From Mitosporidium daphniae (lineage: Eukaryota > Microsporidia): 29,856 bases of DNA. Where the stretch lies: assembly GCF_000760515.2 (NCBI RefSeq), contig NW_013546223.1:1-29856 (forward strand), in the 5' to 3' direction. The notes beneath the pieces were generated by a model that was not told where the DNA came from, did no database searches, and was given only the letters and a program-made list of their open reading frames with translations. Shown one piece after another: positions 9,068 through 18,916 of the stretch. How positions within the stretch are numbered: the first letter of the stretch is position 1; each line of letters starts with the position of its first letter. The position numbers and the translations under genes were made by a program.

Positions 9068-10654
9068 TTAGGTTCTTGCCAGACGAATGGCAATCATGAA
9101 GAAAGGGGATGTTCCTGATTTCAGATAGTCCACTGATATCTGCGTATTTCCTTGGACACAAATCACATAAAGCGTATTGGAAATCGTCGGGTCAATTTCA
9201 ATCATCTCCTCCACGCTTTCCCGAGAGCCTCGCTTGACCTTGCCATGAATTTTATCTCTCGATGCGGTCGTATCTTTACAGATGCCAAGACAGGCTTTGG
9301 GACCAATGTGCCTCTCTGCTTTTCGCTTAACGAGCGAGGCATACTTGATGAGTGATTTTGGAGTAGTAGGATTTTCAGAAGGCTTATGCGGTACAAAAAG
9401 AAGTAGATCAAGAGACTGTTCTTTGCCATTAGGAAAGTCATCGTGTATGACCTGGTAGGAACCAGGCATAAAGTGGTGGATTGACGAAGAAACCACTGAA
9501 AAACACCTTTCATCGATACTGCGGTAACCCGAAATTATTGACTGGATCAACGAGTCCTTGTCAGAAAGCCCAACACACTCGTAATAGTGGCGGTAGTTTG
9601 GAGGTCCCGCCAACTGCCAAGAACCAGAATTTAACAGACCCGAATACTCTACACATAATCCTTCAAAAAATGAATGCAAAGAAACCACGCGGTTTTTTCG
9701 CAAAACTGTCATGACCGATGAACACACTTGAGGACTTTTGTAAAATCGGTTGGTAGCAACAAGCTCTGAAACGAATATGTTTGGAGAGACACAGGCAATG
9801 GCTTCATTAGGATTTTGGAGACCGACCTCTTTCTGGCAAATAGCCTCGACGTCGCTCGGAATTACCTTGTCAGATGCGTAGAACCAACCAGAGAGGGAGA
9901 CGCGCGTGCCACCAAAGATTTCTTCAACCGCATGAAACGAGCGATCTGAAACCGCAAAGAAGATCAACATATTGCGACATGGGTGTACGCAATCAACAAC
10001 TACCGTCGGATATAAACGATGCATTATCGGAGCCGCACCAAACAGCTGCAAAGAACCCCCGAAAAGGGGTTCCTCATCAACAACATAAAGAACCCATGCA
10101 AAAAGCCGGCCCTCAAGTGCATCATCATGGCATAACAGAAACGAGCCAGGTAAATAAACTTGCGCAGCGATAGCCATCTGTTTCAGATCGATGGTCTGCC
10201 CCGTGAGCGATTCGAGCAGTGTCATTACGGGTGAGGGGTTTTCCTGTGCTGTAAAAAGGGTTACCGCTACTCTTATTGCCGGAAAATTGGCTATACCCCC
10301 ATCAGCAGGTCTCACATTTTTGTCAGCATCGCAGGTGGTAGTATTTTCCCGCAGCGTTTTGAGATCCATTGACTGGAAAAAATCATGAAGGTCGTTTCGG
10401 CGATGGAAAAAGCGCACTACTTTGTGACACTCATCTGTTTCGGCTGTTTTTTTTTGCTGGGCATAAAGTATTTCATGGCGCATGGTGTCGATAAGAGAAG
10501 CATCGGAGACAAAATTTGGAAGGGATGCGAATTGGAACGGGAAGCTCCTGAGTATAGCGCCCGTTTCTTTGTCCTCAAAAGGCTTGCCTGCGAGAAACGC
10601 CGTCCTAAAGTGGTTGATGAAGTTGGATGCTGTATATGCTGCATTGATGTCCAT
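9068..10654 (-). CDS. TPA1: Prolyl 3,4-dihydroxylase, TPA1/OGFOD1 family
   Basis: Fe(II)/2-oxoglutarate dioxygenase that hydroxylates a proline of ribosomal protein uS12 (Rps23), affecting translation termination and stress responses. Intronless, 528 aa. The catalytic domain comes first: PFQFASLPNFV, RNDLHDFFQS, LPGSFLLCHDDALEGRLFAW with H176 and D178, FGGSLQLF, then RNMLIFFAVSDRSFHAVEE with H241, and R251 in GTRVSLSGWFY for 2-oxoglutarate. A second, degenerate double-stranded beta-helix follows (MPGSYQVIHDDF, LDLLLFV), as in yeast Tpa1 and human OGFOD1. The ATG at 10654 is preceded within 30 nt by TTTAATTAAATTTAAC. The length matches the family (~540-640). Confidence 0.93.
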   Translation of the reverse strand: MDINAAYTASNFINHFRTAFLAGKPFEDKETGAILRSFPFQFASLPNFVSDASLIDTMRHEILYAQQKKTAETDECHKVVRFFHRRNDLHDFFQSMDLKTLRENTTTCDADKNVRPADGGIANFPAIRVAVTLFTAQENPSPVMTLLESLTGQTIDLKQMAIAAQVYLPGSFLLCHDDALEGRLFAWVLYVVDEEPLFGGSLQLFGAAPIMHRLYPTVVVDCVHPCRNMLIFFAVSDRSFHAVEEIFGGTRVSLSGWFYASDKVIPSDVEAICQKEVGLQNPNEAIACVSPNIFVSELVATNRFYKSPQVCSSVMTVLRKNRVVSLHSFFEGLCVEYSGLLNSGSWQLAGPPNYRHYYECVGLSDKDSLIQSIISGYRSIDERCFSVVSSSIHHFMPGSYQVIHDDFPNGKEQSLDLLLFVPHKPSENPTTPKSLIKYASLVKRKAERHIGPKACLGICKDTTASRDKIHGKVKRGSRESVEEMIEIDPTISNTLYVICVQGNTQISVDYLKSGTSPFFMIAIRLART

Positions 10655-10665
10655 GTTAGTTGATG

Positions 10666-10682
10666 TTAAATTTAATTAAATT
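10666..10682 (-). promoter_or_regulatory. A/T-only start-proximal element (TPA1 gene)
   Basis: Read on the minus strand this is AATTTAATTAAATTTAA, ending 11 nt before the ATG at 10654. It is the clearest copy of the shared element. Confidence 0.4.
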
Positions 10683-10843
10683 CCAGAGTTCCAAGTCGGG
10701 GTTTTCACACAAGACCATGCGATTACGGTTCCCTGTGGTGGTAGGTGGATTTGAGTTTAAATGTCATTGACAGCAAGAGTAGGCTTGATACCATCTCCCA
10801 ATAAACCGATGTGTATTTAATCGTGACGGGTGTGTTTAACGCC

Positions 10844-13816
10844 TCACTGGTCAAGTAGCAGAGCAGCAAGCTCTTCCTCATCGCCAACAATATCGGCGCC
10901 ATCGCCACTTTCTTCAATGGACGCATCTTCAGCCTGTTCTTCCAATTCTTGAAGCTGATGACGCGCCTCACCCTCGATGACGGCGCGCTGAATTGCATGC
11001 TTTCGCCTTGCTCGCTGCTGCACACGCTCTTCGATAGTGCCTGCTGTGATCAATCGGTACACAGTCACCTGCTTTGTCTGTCCTAGCCGATGCGCCCTCT
11101 ATGGGTTAAGTACAAGGCAAAAAAATTAACAAAGCAAGTCAAAAAAACAGCATAAAAAACGTACGTCCATCGCTTGTTGGTCAACAGTGGGATTCCAATC
11201 TGAATCGTAAAACACAACGGTGTCTGCGGCGGTCAAATTGATTCCAAGGCCGCCTGCTCGTGTTGAAAGAAGAAAGAGGAAAATGCTTGGATCCGTTTGA
11301 AAAGCATAAACCAGATCGCGGCGATCCTCAATGCGACAGGTGCCATCAAGGCGTACAAGTGAAAAAGAAAGAGAAGAGAGGATCTCCTCTGCAATGTCCA
11401 TCATACGTGTCATCTGGAAATAGACTAGTACACGGTGTCCTTCTGTCTTGAGACGGTTAAGCAGTGTTATCAAAGCAGCCAACTTACCGCTTGCTTCGAT
11501 ACGCTCGCCCACAGCCGGTAGTCGCGGCCCTAGCGGACAAGGTCCCGAAATTGACAAGCTGTTAGCGGTAGACCTTGCTTCATTAAATGGCAGAACAATT
11601 GTACTGCACGAAGTGGCAGTACGAAATGCAGACATTGCACTGTTGTGAGCGGGGTGTGAAGCACATAATCCCAAATGGCGGGGGCGAGGTTGCAAAAAGC
11701 CTCTGGCTGAGCCACTAATCGAAAGCGCTGGTAATGGTGCCACTGCTCCAACTACCCATGCAGGTCCGCTGCGTAAAAGCCTGGAACATATTAAAGAGTC
11801 CTCAAGAGCAGGAATCTTGAGCGTCTTCACAGGCGCAAGCCTACATGTCTCCAATGCCTTACTTGGTGGCGGTAAAAAGGCGCCAAATGTATCAATGCAG
11901 CTAGATAGCTTAGATGAATTGGATACATCGAGGAGAAGGCGGGGAACAACCACAGTAGCTGGAGCTGGGATAAGCAGCGGCGCCTGAACGATGGCAGGCA
12001 ATAGCAGCTCTGGATGGTTACATAGCTTACGTGCCTGCATGACGGCATTTTTGAGTAATGCTAGTTGGCGATGGCTCCGAGTTGTCATGGTGGCCCGGAG
12101 CTGCGCCATTAAAACCTTCTGTAGTGCTGAGGGTGGCACTACAAAATCAATTTCGATTTTGTCGACCAACTCCATCTCTACGTCACGCTTGAGCCGGCGC
12201 AACATGAATGGCCGCAAAATTGCATGCAGCCGGCGCAACTGGAATGCATCCCCAAAAGCAGCGGCGCCGGTGGCAGGCCTTGCACCCCTTGGCGGGTCTT
12301 GCTCGATCTCTTTGGAGAACCATGAAGCAAATTCTTCATGCGAGTCGAAGAGTCCAGGCATGATAAAGTGCAGGAGCGCCCATAGCTCAGCCATGGAGTT
12401 TTGAATTGGGGTTCCCGTTAATAAAAGACGGTTCCGCGCAGGCACATTCAGAAGCGTACGCCAACGCACGCTGCTCGAAGATTTGATTGCTTGAGCTTCA
12501 TCAAGAATCATATAGCGCCACGGAAGGCGGCTTAAAATTCGTTCATCTGAAACCACAATTTGGTACGACGTCACGACAACGTGAAATGCAGAAGCGTGAC
12601 CGCGGAGCAATGCCCTTCGATCGGGCCCCCAATACGGCAGTGCCACAAAAGAAGGCACGAAACGTGCCAGCTCGTCCATCCAATTGTGCAGCGTGGATGC
12701 TGGCGAAACCACAAGAAAGGGACCCTGGACTCCATGGCGCTCCACAAGATGAGCCAGCAATGCAATCGATTGTACGGTCTTTCCGAGCCCCATTTCATCT
12801 GCAAGGATTCCATTGATGCCTTGGTCATAAAGTGAGGCCAGCCAAGAAAGTCCACGCAACTGATATGGTTTGAGGGTACAGTGCAGCATTCCCGGTGCTG
12901 TGACCGCTGGCACGGAGGCGGCCACCATATTTGAGCCGGCTTCTGCATCTTCCTTAGTGAAAGTTGAGACCTCACATACAGGTGCTTGTATTGTGTCGTT
13001 GACGGGTATTTTTGCTGTATCGGTGGAAGACAATTCATTGGAGCCATTGGCCACATCGCCCGATGGTGCCAGCTTACGAGCCATAAAATGTGCATAAAGC
13101 TCCGTTTGATTGATCAAAAAGTCGAGTTTGCGTGCTTGCCGTCGTACTTCACGAGCCTCCTCTTCGGCGCGACGCTGTTCCGCGGCTTGCCGCTCCGCTC
13201 GTCGCCGCAGCTCTTTCTCTTCACGCTCATTTTTTCGCCAAAAAGTCAATACATCCCGCATTGCGCGGCGTTGAGTACCCAGCGGGTCTGAAATGGCCAG
13301 AGTTGCTATTTGCGTACGCCGCACCTCTCTCAAAGCAAGCGATGCTACTTTCCTGGCATTTCCTTGCATAATCATACTCGATTTGGCCATCAAAGAATAC
13401 TGGCTCTTGATGTTATGTACAATGGATGTCCAGATGGGGACGTTGGATGACATCGAGGTTTCTATTTTCTGCTTTTTTTCCAACAATTGATGCTGTTTTG
13501 CTATCTGGGCCGGTTCTTGCTTTCTGACCCGCTTGTTGCTCTTCTTTTCCCCCTTCTCCTGCATCTTCTTGAGTCGATGTAAAATAGATGCTGACATGGA
13601 CGGCGTCAGAGTGGCAGCGCAAGATGAAGAGGAGCCAGATACCGCTGCAATTCGAAGAGAGTGCTCCTCCATCACCATTGCCGCAAATTGTGCGTCATTT
13701 GGAAGGAGAACACGGTCGAGCCACGAGAACAAATCTGTGTATACCAAATTGGGGTCGTTGTAGAAGAGCTCCGATTTTTCCAGTTGATGAGAGATATGCT
13801 CCGGCGACGACGCCAT
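10844..13816 (-). CDS. INO80: INO80 chromatin-remodelling ATPase
   Basis: Catalytic subunit of the INO80 complex, which slides nucleosomes and exchanges H2A.Z. Exons 13816-11165 and 11098-10844 (66-nt intron) give 968 aa. The DBINO domain spans ~128-255: [33 protein letters not shown], an Arg/Glu-rich helix, then [15 protein letters not shown]. Helicase lobe 1 has [19 protein letters not shown], Walker A DEMGLGKT (340-347) and [11 protein letters not shown]. Lobe 2 has [46 protein letters not shown] and [21 protein letters not shown] across the intron. INO80 proteins usually exceed 1300 aa. Here the N-terminus and the insertion between the lobes are short. The acidic C-terminus ends [10 protein letters not shown]. 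Confidence 0.96.
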
Positions 13817-13921
13817 CAGCAGCCAAAATTAAATTGAATTAAACTTCATGCAACAATGTTGTAATAGTAAACTTGGAATGAATAAATAAATATGGTGGAA
13901 TAAAAGGTTAAATTCGGACAC

Positions 13922-13936
13922 TTAATTTAAATTTGC
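13922..13936 (+). promoter_or_regulatory. A/T-only start-proximal element
   Basis: TTAATTTAAATTTGC ends 6 nt before the ATG at 13943, in the 126-nt divergent space shared with INO80. INO80 has its own copy (TTTAATTCAATTTAATTTT on the minus strand). Confidence 0.4.
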
Positions 13937-13942
13937 ATCTTT

Positions 13943-14122
13943 ATGGGCGAGCAGTGCATGCCTTGCGTGGTCACCTCTGTTGGTGCTTTTGGCGGCGCTG
14001 CAGTGTATTTTTGGACATTGCGACACGGAAAATTTGGCAGGATCCCCGCGCTTGCCATATCTGGATCGTTTGCTACTATTGCGCTTTGCCGCATCCGTAC
14101 CTTTCTCAAAAAAGAACCGTAA
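13943..14122 (+). CDS. 59-aa membrane protein with CxxC (DMAC1/DUF4536-like?)
   Basis: A short intact frame starting MGEQCMPCVVTSVGAFGGAA and continuing VYFWTLRHGKFGRIPALAIS to a basic end RTFLKKEP. There is a CxxC near the N-terminus, then two hydrophobic Gly/Ala-rich helices separated by a basic loop, a hairpin typical of small mitochondrial inner-membrane proteins. The CxxC followed by a glycine-rich helix recalls the DUF4536/DMAC1 (complex I assembly) family, but the match is by eye and weak. Support for it being a gene: A/T element just upstream, G/C-ending codons like its neighbours, and a stop 42 nt before the p47 start. Confidence 0.55.
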   Translation: MGEQCMPCVVTSVGAFGGAAVYFWTLRHGKFGRIPALAISGSFATIALCRIRTFLKKEP

Positions 14123-14164
14123 ATTTACAACTTGAGTTTTAAAGTTTAATAACCCTTTGGCCTA

Positions 14165-15097
14165 ATGAAACCTGATGACAAAAAAGAGACAGATGCAAAG
14201 TAAGTACATCAGTGGCTCAATAGAAGATTCGGGTCCATGGCCAAGCTTCTAGCCCGAGCGGAGGATGCAGAAAAACAGGAGGCCATTTCCCGCCAACGTG
14301 GCGAGACACTTTTCGTTGGTGGGGGTCAGGCTGTTCACGGTCGCAATTCCACTGATTTGCATGGAAACCCACTTTCAATGGTCTCCTCGTTGATCCAGCG
14401 GATATTTTCGTCAGATCATCGTGTCGCATCGCCAGTGCCGTCCACAAGCCCGCAACCGCGACTCGTGCTTTGGCGCGACGGCTGGCAGCTGCTCGTCTCG
14501 TCCGCACTGGATGACGAATTGCGTTCATACGAAGATCCGCTGCTCGAGCGTATTATGGAGGGTAAGGCGCCGTCTTCGATTCTTGGGATTTCTCACGGGG
14601 GTGAGATCGACATCCACATAGACACCAGCCGCATCAACGATGCATACGAGCCAGGCAGCCCTCCAGGCTCCTTTATATCTCTGCCGGACCATCCAGAGAG
14701 CTCTGCTTGCATCCAAGCCAGCGGTGTAAAGCTCGGAAGGTATAAAAATTTTCTAATTCAAGCCTTCGCCCGCCCACGGACCTGCCAATAGACTTAACAA
14801 CTGCTCCCGCCTCCGCCGAACCCACAGTCACGCCTATTGGTAGGGGCGATGGTTCCCTTGTTGTAATAGATGTGCTCGGGACGAGGTATGCAAGCTCTAT
14901 TTATTTTCAGACATGCTATTCCCTATGATGTCACATCAGCTACCATTGGCGACCTTCTTGCATATGTACGTCAGGAATTCGCCATTTCCGACCTCGCGCA
15001 CCGTGGCGTTTCTGGTCTTTTATCTCTTTCTGCCATGGAACACTCGAAGACAATTGATGCAGCAGGACTTTCTCGCACCATTCTCGTTGCTCTCTGA
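14165..15097 (+). CDS. SHP1: p47/SHP1-type Cdc48 cofactor with SEP and UBX domains
   Basis: Adaptor that binds Cdc48/p97 through UBX and SEP for ubiquitin-dependent degradation and membrane fusion. Four exons (14165-14199, 14224-14739, 14763-14885, 14911-15097), with introns of 24, 23 and 25 nt, give 286 aa. The SEP domain covers about residues 95-180: LVLWRDGWQLLVSS, LRSYEDPLLERIMEGKAPSS, HIDTSRINDAYEPG and VKLGS across intron 2. The UBX domain is at the C-terminus: SLVVIDVLGTRHAIPYDVTS across intron 3, ATIGDLLAYVRQEF, TIDAAGLSRTILVAL. The UBA domain that normally starts p47/Shp1 is absent. An ORF-start GGGQAVHGRN segment precedes SEP as in relatives. Confidence 0.88.
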
Positions 15098-15180
15098 AAA
15101 AGTGCTAAATAAATTTACCACCCATGTGTGAGCAAACAAGTTGTCAGATTGGCAGGACTTTGGTAGCAAACCAAATATTC

Positions 15181-15594
15181 TTAACTACAGTCGGGTGGAA
15201 AAAGAATATTTGCAAGGGTGGCGATGTCACACGAATGAGCGGGCTCCTGCATGGAACCAAATCTGCATATTGCAAGGAGCGCGGCTAAAATATGGATACA
15301 AAAGAGACACTCGCTGAACCCTGCACATGTACAGAAGCGTGCGTATGGAAGTATGTGAATTGGCCCTTCGCTAGTGGCGAAAACTGCTACGGTTCCTGCA
15401 GGATAGAGAGAACAGTTCTTATCAGGCAGGGTTGGGGTATGGAAGGAAAGTCTTGTTTTGCGAGGCTGAAATTTTGCTCGCTGACGAAAGCCAAGGTCAA
15501 GAATGCAGAGTGCCGCATTGACAAAATCCTCGCCAAAGAGGGAAATCACACACACAAGCCAGCGATCGTGTACAAGGAGTTCATCCAATTGCAT
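15181..15594 (-). CDS. SWS1: SWIM zinc-finger protein, SWS1/ZSWIM7 family (Shu complex)
   Basis: Sws1/ZSWIM7 pairs with a Rad51 paralogue in the Shu complex and promotes Rad51 filament formation in homologous recombination. Intronless, 137 aa, close to human ZSWIM7 (140). The SWIM finger reads FCTCAGFSECLFCIHILAA, giving CxC, 8 residues, then CxH. Before it, ISLFGEDFVNAALCILD matches the family's FLFG...ALDLVD. After it, CDIATLANILFP matches the end region. A TTAGGGTTGG motif lies 57 nt upstream of the ATG. Its 3' end is 83 nt from that of p47. Confidence 0.8.
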   Translation of the reverse strand: MQLDELLVHDRWLVCVISLFGEDFVNAALCILDLGFRQRAKFQPRKTRLSFHTPTLPDKNCSLYPAGTVAVFATSEGPIHILPYARFCTCAGFSECLFCIHILAALLAICRFGSMQEPAHSCDIATLANILFPPDCS

Positions 15595-15651
15595 GCCACA
15601 GAAATTTTAGTCTTAAAAGCTAGCCTGCCCATCAAAATTAAACCCAATTTA

Positions 15652-15661
15652 TTAGGGTTGG
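15652..15661 (+). promoter_or_regulatory. TTAGGGTTGG motif upstream of SWS1
   Basis: Telomere-repeat-like decamer, 57 nt upstream of the SWS1 ATG and in reverse orientation relative to that gene. Two more exact copies occur in the window at comparable positions (18843 and 27687). Confidence 0.35.
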
Positions 15662-15869
15662 TAAAGTCTCCTTTTCCACGCAATTTATTTCCAACGGATG
15701 CAGTGGGATACAAAACAATTGTTTAGTGCAATCTCTGGAATGAAATTTAAGGGCTGAGTAGCACCGGCAGAGTTGGGAATATATACCGAGGTTGAGTAGA
15801 CGCCAAACAGGTAAAAAAGTTCCACTAGTAAAAATATCCGATAAATCATATGCCGCTATCTTTGTAAAA

Positions 15870-16181
15870 ATGAGGATGCTTTATGTTCTTTTTGGCCATA
15901 AATACATATTTGATGCAAGAAAAAATTTGGCAAGAAAGCTAAGAAATATGGAAGCTACAAAGTGTTATCATACAATGTTGGGCTTAGAAATGTTGCTTCG
16001 CACATCGATATTACTTTTAAACGGCGACCGGCAAAAAAATCAAGGAAAGCGGAAAAAAGAGAGGAATAATGTCGATGGAGCAAATAAAATGCGTAAGTGT
16101 ACTGGAAAGCTGTATATGAATAGCAAATTCAAAGCAACAGATGGCTGTTTTGCATGTGTGCTTGTCGACGCGATTTATTGA
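15870..16181 (+). CDS. Doubtful lysine-rich reading frame
   Basis: 103 codons from ATG to TGA (starts MRMLYVLFGHKYIF, ends CFACVLVDAIY), with a basic KNQGKRKKERNN patch in the middle. The frame is open for another 26 codons upstream without an ATG. I do not recognise it. Against it: no A/T start element immediately upstream, no domain, and many AAA/AAT codons. For it: it is the only long frame in the gap. It could be chance or a decaying gene. Confidence 0.2.
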   Translation: MRMLYVLFGHKYIFDARKNLARKLRNMEATKCYHTMLGLEMLLRTSILLLNGDRQKNQGKRKKERNNVDGANKMRKCTGKLYMNSKFKATDGCFACVLVDAIY

Positions 16182-16550
16182 AGCCAAAGTGTGCAAAGAT
16201 ACTCGATTACAGAGTTGTTCGTACCACTTTCAGAGATATTCTGATTCAAAGCGCTACTAGCTCGTTTTGAGGACAAATTGCTGGAAGGGGTGTGTGTTCT
16301 TTAGTCCCAGTTAAGCTCTGCTGGGGATAGCAAATCGACATCATTAATCAAGCAGCAAAATTGAGATTCGGTTTTGGTGCATGCAAATTTGTGGACCAAG
16401 TCAACGGGTAATTATGACACAGCAGTGGCACAAAAAAGAAAAAACATATCCATGACGTGCTTGGGCTTTATTCAACATATTACGTTGCGTTTGCGAGTTA
16501 TGCAAATGTTTGTTGTTCAAAAGCCGGCTAATAAGAGTTAATTTTTATTC

Positions 16551-18501
16551 ATGTCGTTACGGCAATTAAGAAAGCGATCGGACAGCCCGCAGGACCAGGA
16601 GCCATCGTCAGGTGAAGAATGTAATTACCAGGTGGCACGTGTCAACTTTTTTGCAGTTCTTGAGGTATCTTGTTATGCTGATGGCTAGGAGGAGCTCGAT
16701 GCATCCACGAACGACGAGACGCCAATTGTATTTCCAAAAAAGATAAAGAAAAAAAGTGGCGGCAAAAAGTCGCTGAAGCCATCAAAATCTAAGATATCCG
16801 CAGAAAGTTGTCCGATCTCCAAAGAGGCTCCTAATCCTTGTGAAACAGGCTCCGGTCAGCCGTTTATAGATAGAAAGGTCCTTACAATTGATCGGAAACT
16901 ACTTAACTATGAGAATGAAGAGCGCCGCAGATTCGGGACAGGCGTTCAAAGAACACACTCGAGTGCCCGAAGCGGTCGCAGTACTGGAATTCTCGTCCCA
17001 CCGCGGCCGCATTTTGAGCATCTATTGATTCGTGCAGGCTCAGCTCTTGATCTTGGCATCGTGGACGAGGATAATGATCATCAAAATGGTGCTTGTCTTC
17101 AGGAGGAAAACAAGCCAGAATCCTGTGATGTAAAAAGACATGCCTCTAAAGCGATGTGTGTGCGCATGGTTCATGGGCGGCGCGCTGTCGCTGCCGAATA
17201 TACCATGATTGAAGCAGCATCAAGTGGCCATCCAGAGGCACTTGCTGAGTGTCTGCACAAATGGCCCACACACCCGGGTACGCTCTTGTTACTTGCATTG
17301 AGTGAAAAACATGCGGGGCGGTTTGCCGAGGCCATGGCGCGAGTCGGTTTGTGATGGTTTGAACTCACTCCAGAGCTTGCATTGGCAGCGTTAGAACATG
17401 GTGCAGGCGCGCGTTTCCGTCCTGGAATCCATACGCTTTCATATTCCTATTACGAGAACCGCATCCTTTTTCTGTTGCTCTTTTTCTACGCAGAACTGAT
17501 CGGCCGTCGAGGTATGTCCAAAGCTCTTGATATTATTTTGCTTCATTTTGCCTCCAAACTTTCTTTCCTTTTTTATTTGAAACCTTAATCTTTTTCCTGC
17601 AGGATGCTGGCGGTCCGCGCTGGAAATTGGGCGGCTACTTGTTTCGTAAGATATTCCCACTAATTGTAGATTGGATTCTCCTCGTTGGCTCGATCCAATG
17701 GGTGCCGTCTTTTTGCTGGATTTTTTCGCGTTGCAAGAAAAGGAGTATCGCTGGATTTTGGAGGAACTTCCACAAATTTATACGTTAATTTGGGGACCAG
17801 AGTACACTGAGGTCGCTCGGTATGTCCCAAATATCTTCTTTTCTGAATCGCTTGCCTCGTTTCTTCTTCTTGAGGCTGTTGGGGAAAAGGAGAAAAAGGC
17901 TAAGACTATGTCAGCAGTCGAAGGGGACAACATTGCTGAAAATGATAGCAACCAGAGGGCGTCAAAATATGCAGAGACATCGGCCAGGTTGCAGGAAGCT
18001 ATTCGACGCTTTCCTGCGCTTGCACAGGCGCTTGCATTTGGAGAGGAAGCCGACACTAATCTTGGAGCGCTGGAAAAGCTTTATTTTGAACGGTGCTCAT
18101 CGCAATGGCGGATGCCAAATGTCGCCCAATGGCTTTACACAGCCATGACCGATGTTAACGATGGAGCCGCCAGTTTTGGATTAGGCGTTGGTGAGATGGG
18201 ACAAGCGTCACAGCAGATCGAAGCCTTGTCCTTGATGTCGCCCGAACAACAGTTGACCATCTGCCGACATGCATATCTTTCAGGTCTACCGCGGAAACAT
18301 TGGCCGCTTTCGGACTGGATGCGTAAAGCACAGCTGGACGAGACAATTTGGGCTTTTGATCCCCTCCCACCGCTTGACACTATCCATCCGACACCCGTCG
18401 ACACGTTCTTCAATGGCGAGGATGATCAAGAAGATGCAGACGAGCCCTCGTCTCTTTTCGCATGGTTCACATCCGCCCTGAGCAGCCTTAACCTCTACTA
18501 A
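16551..18501 (+). CDS. RQC1: TCF25/RQC1, ribosome quality-control complex subunit
   Basis: Rqc1 (TCF25/Nulp1 in animals) works with Ltn1, Rqc2 and Cdc48 to clear stalled nascent chains from 60S subunits. Exons 16551-16664, 16689-17346, 17374-17511, 17603-17645 and 17670-18501 (introns 24, 27, 91, 24 nt) give 594 aa. The N-terminus MSLRQLRKRS, the NFFAVLEEEL block across intron 1 and the lysine-rich KKIKKKSGGKKS tract fit Nulp1. The conserved core follows: SYSYYENRILFLLLFFYAE, LIGRRGCWRSALEIGRLLVSLDS over two introns, DPMGAVFLLDFFALQEKEY, then VPNIFFSESLASFLLLE. The 91-nt intron is the longest in the window. C-terminal residues are acidic (EDDQEDADE). Confidence 0.9.
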
Positions 18502-18916
18502 ACATAAACAGAACTGGTATAAGAATTGTTCGATACAATCTGAAAACGGCTTTTGGGAGCAATTTTAAACCGCCAGATGGCTAAAAGGGTCCCGTGCTAA
18601 ACGAAGATAATTCTGGTGTTTGTCTCGAGTTTTTGCATTCCCATTCTGCCACTTTCCTCTCAAAATTAGCACGCGTTGATATGCTACTCTTTTGAAGATT
18701 ACATTTGATTCTGTAAGCTGAAATCAACAATAGCGTCTTTAATTAAAGCCTTGGTTTGCGATAAATTTTCCGGGTTTTAGATAAAAAGCGGCTAGCTTAT
18801 GATGGCACGATTCTGGAGCTACTTTCAGCAATCGGATGGGAGTTAGGGTTGGGCCTTTGATGCCGACAACTTTAAAGCGATAAAAATTTGTACTTTTTTG
18901 ACTTTAATTTGGTGTG
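18502..18916 (+). other. 415-nt intergenic region upstream of YAE1
   Basis: Between two plus-strand genes. It holds RQC1 3' sequence, a TTAGGGTTGG motif (18843-18852) and an A/T tract at about 18884-18912 ending just before the YAE1 ATG. No frame, tRNA or repeat is visible. Confidence 0.5.
18843..18852 (+). promoter_or_regulatory. TTAGGGTTGG motif upstream of YAE1
   Basis: Exact decamer, 64 nt upstream of the YAE1 ATG and on the coding strand; the full local string is GTTAGGGTTGGG. In several fungi TTAGGG-type sites upstream of genes bind Tbf1/Rap1-class factors. Applying that here is inference. Confidence 0.35.

Larger units (their letters stand above)
15595..16550 (+). other. 956-nt largely non-coding gap
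   Basis: The longest gene-poor stretch, between the divergent starts of SWS1 (-) and RQC1 (+). It contains a TTAGGGTTGG motif at 15652-15661 and one doubtful reading frame (15870-16181). I see no tRNA-like arms, no repeat and no conserved RNA motif. A/T tracts near 16540-16550 precede the RQC1 ATG. Confidence 0.5.

Noticed and set aside
11530-13622. Long secondary frames on both strands within INO80
   Set aside because: They are by-products of the G/C-richer codon use of INO80, which has an uninterrupted, motif-complete frame.
18843-18852. Interstitial telomere or chromosome end
   Set aside because: Only a single TTAGGGTTGG unit is present each time, with no tandem array; a promoter role fits the positions better.
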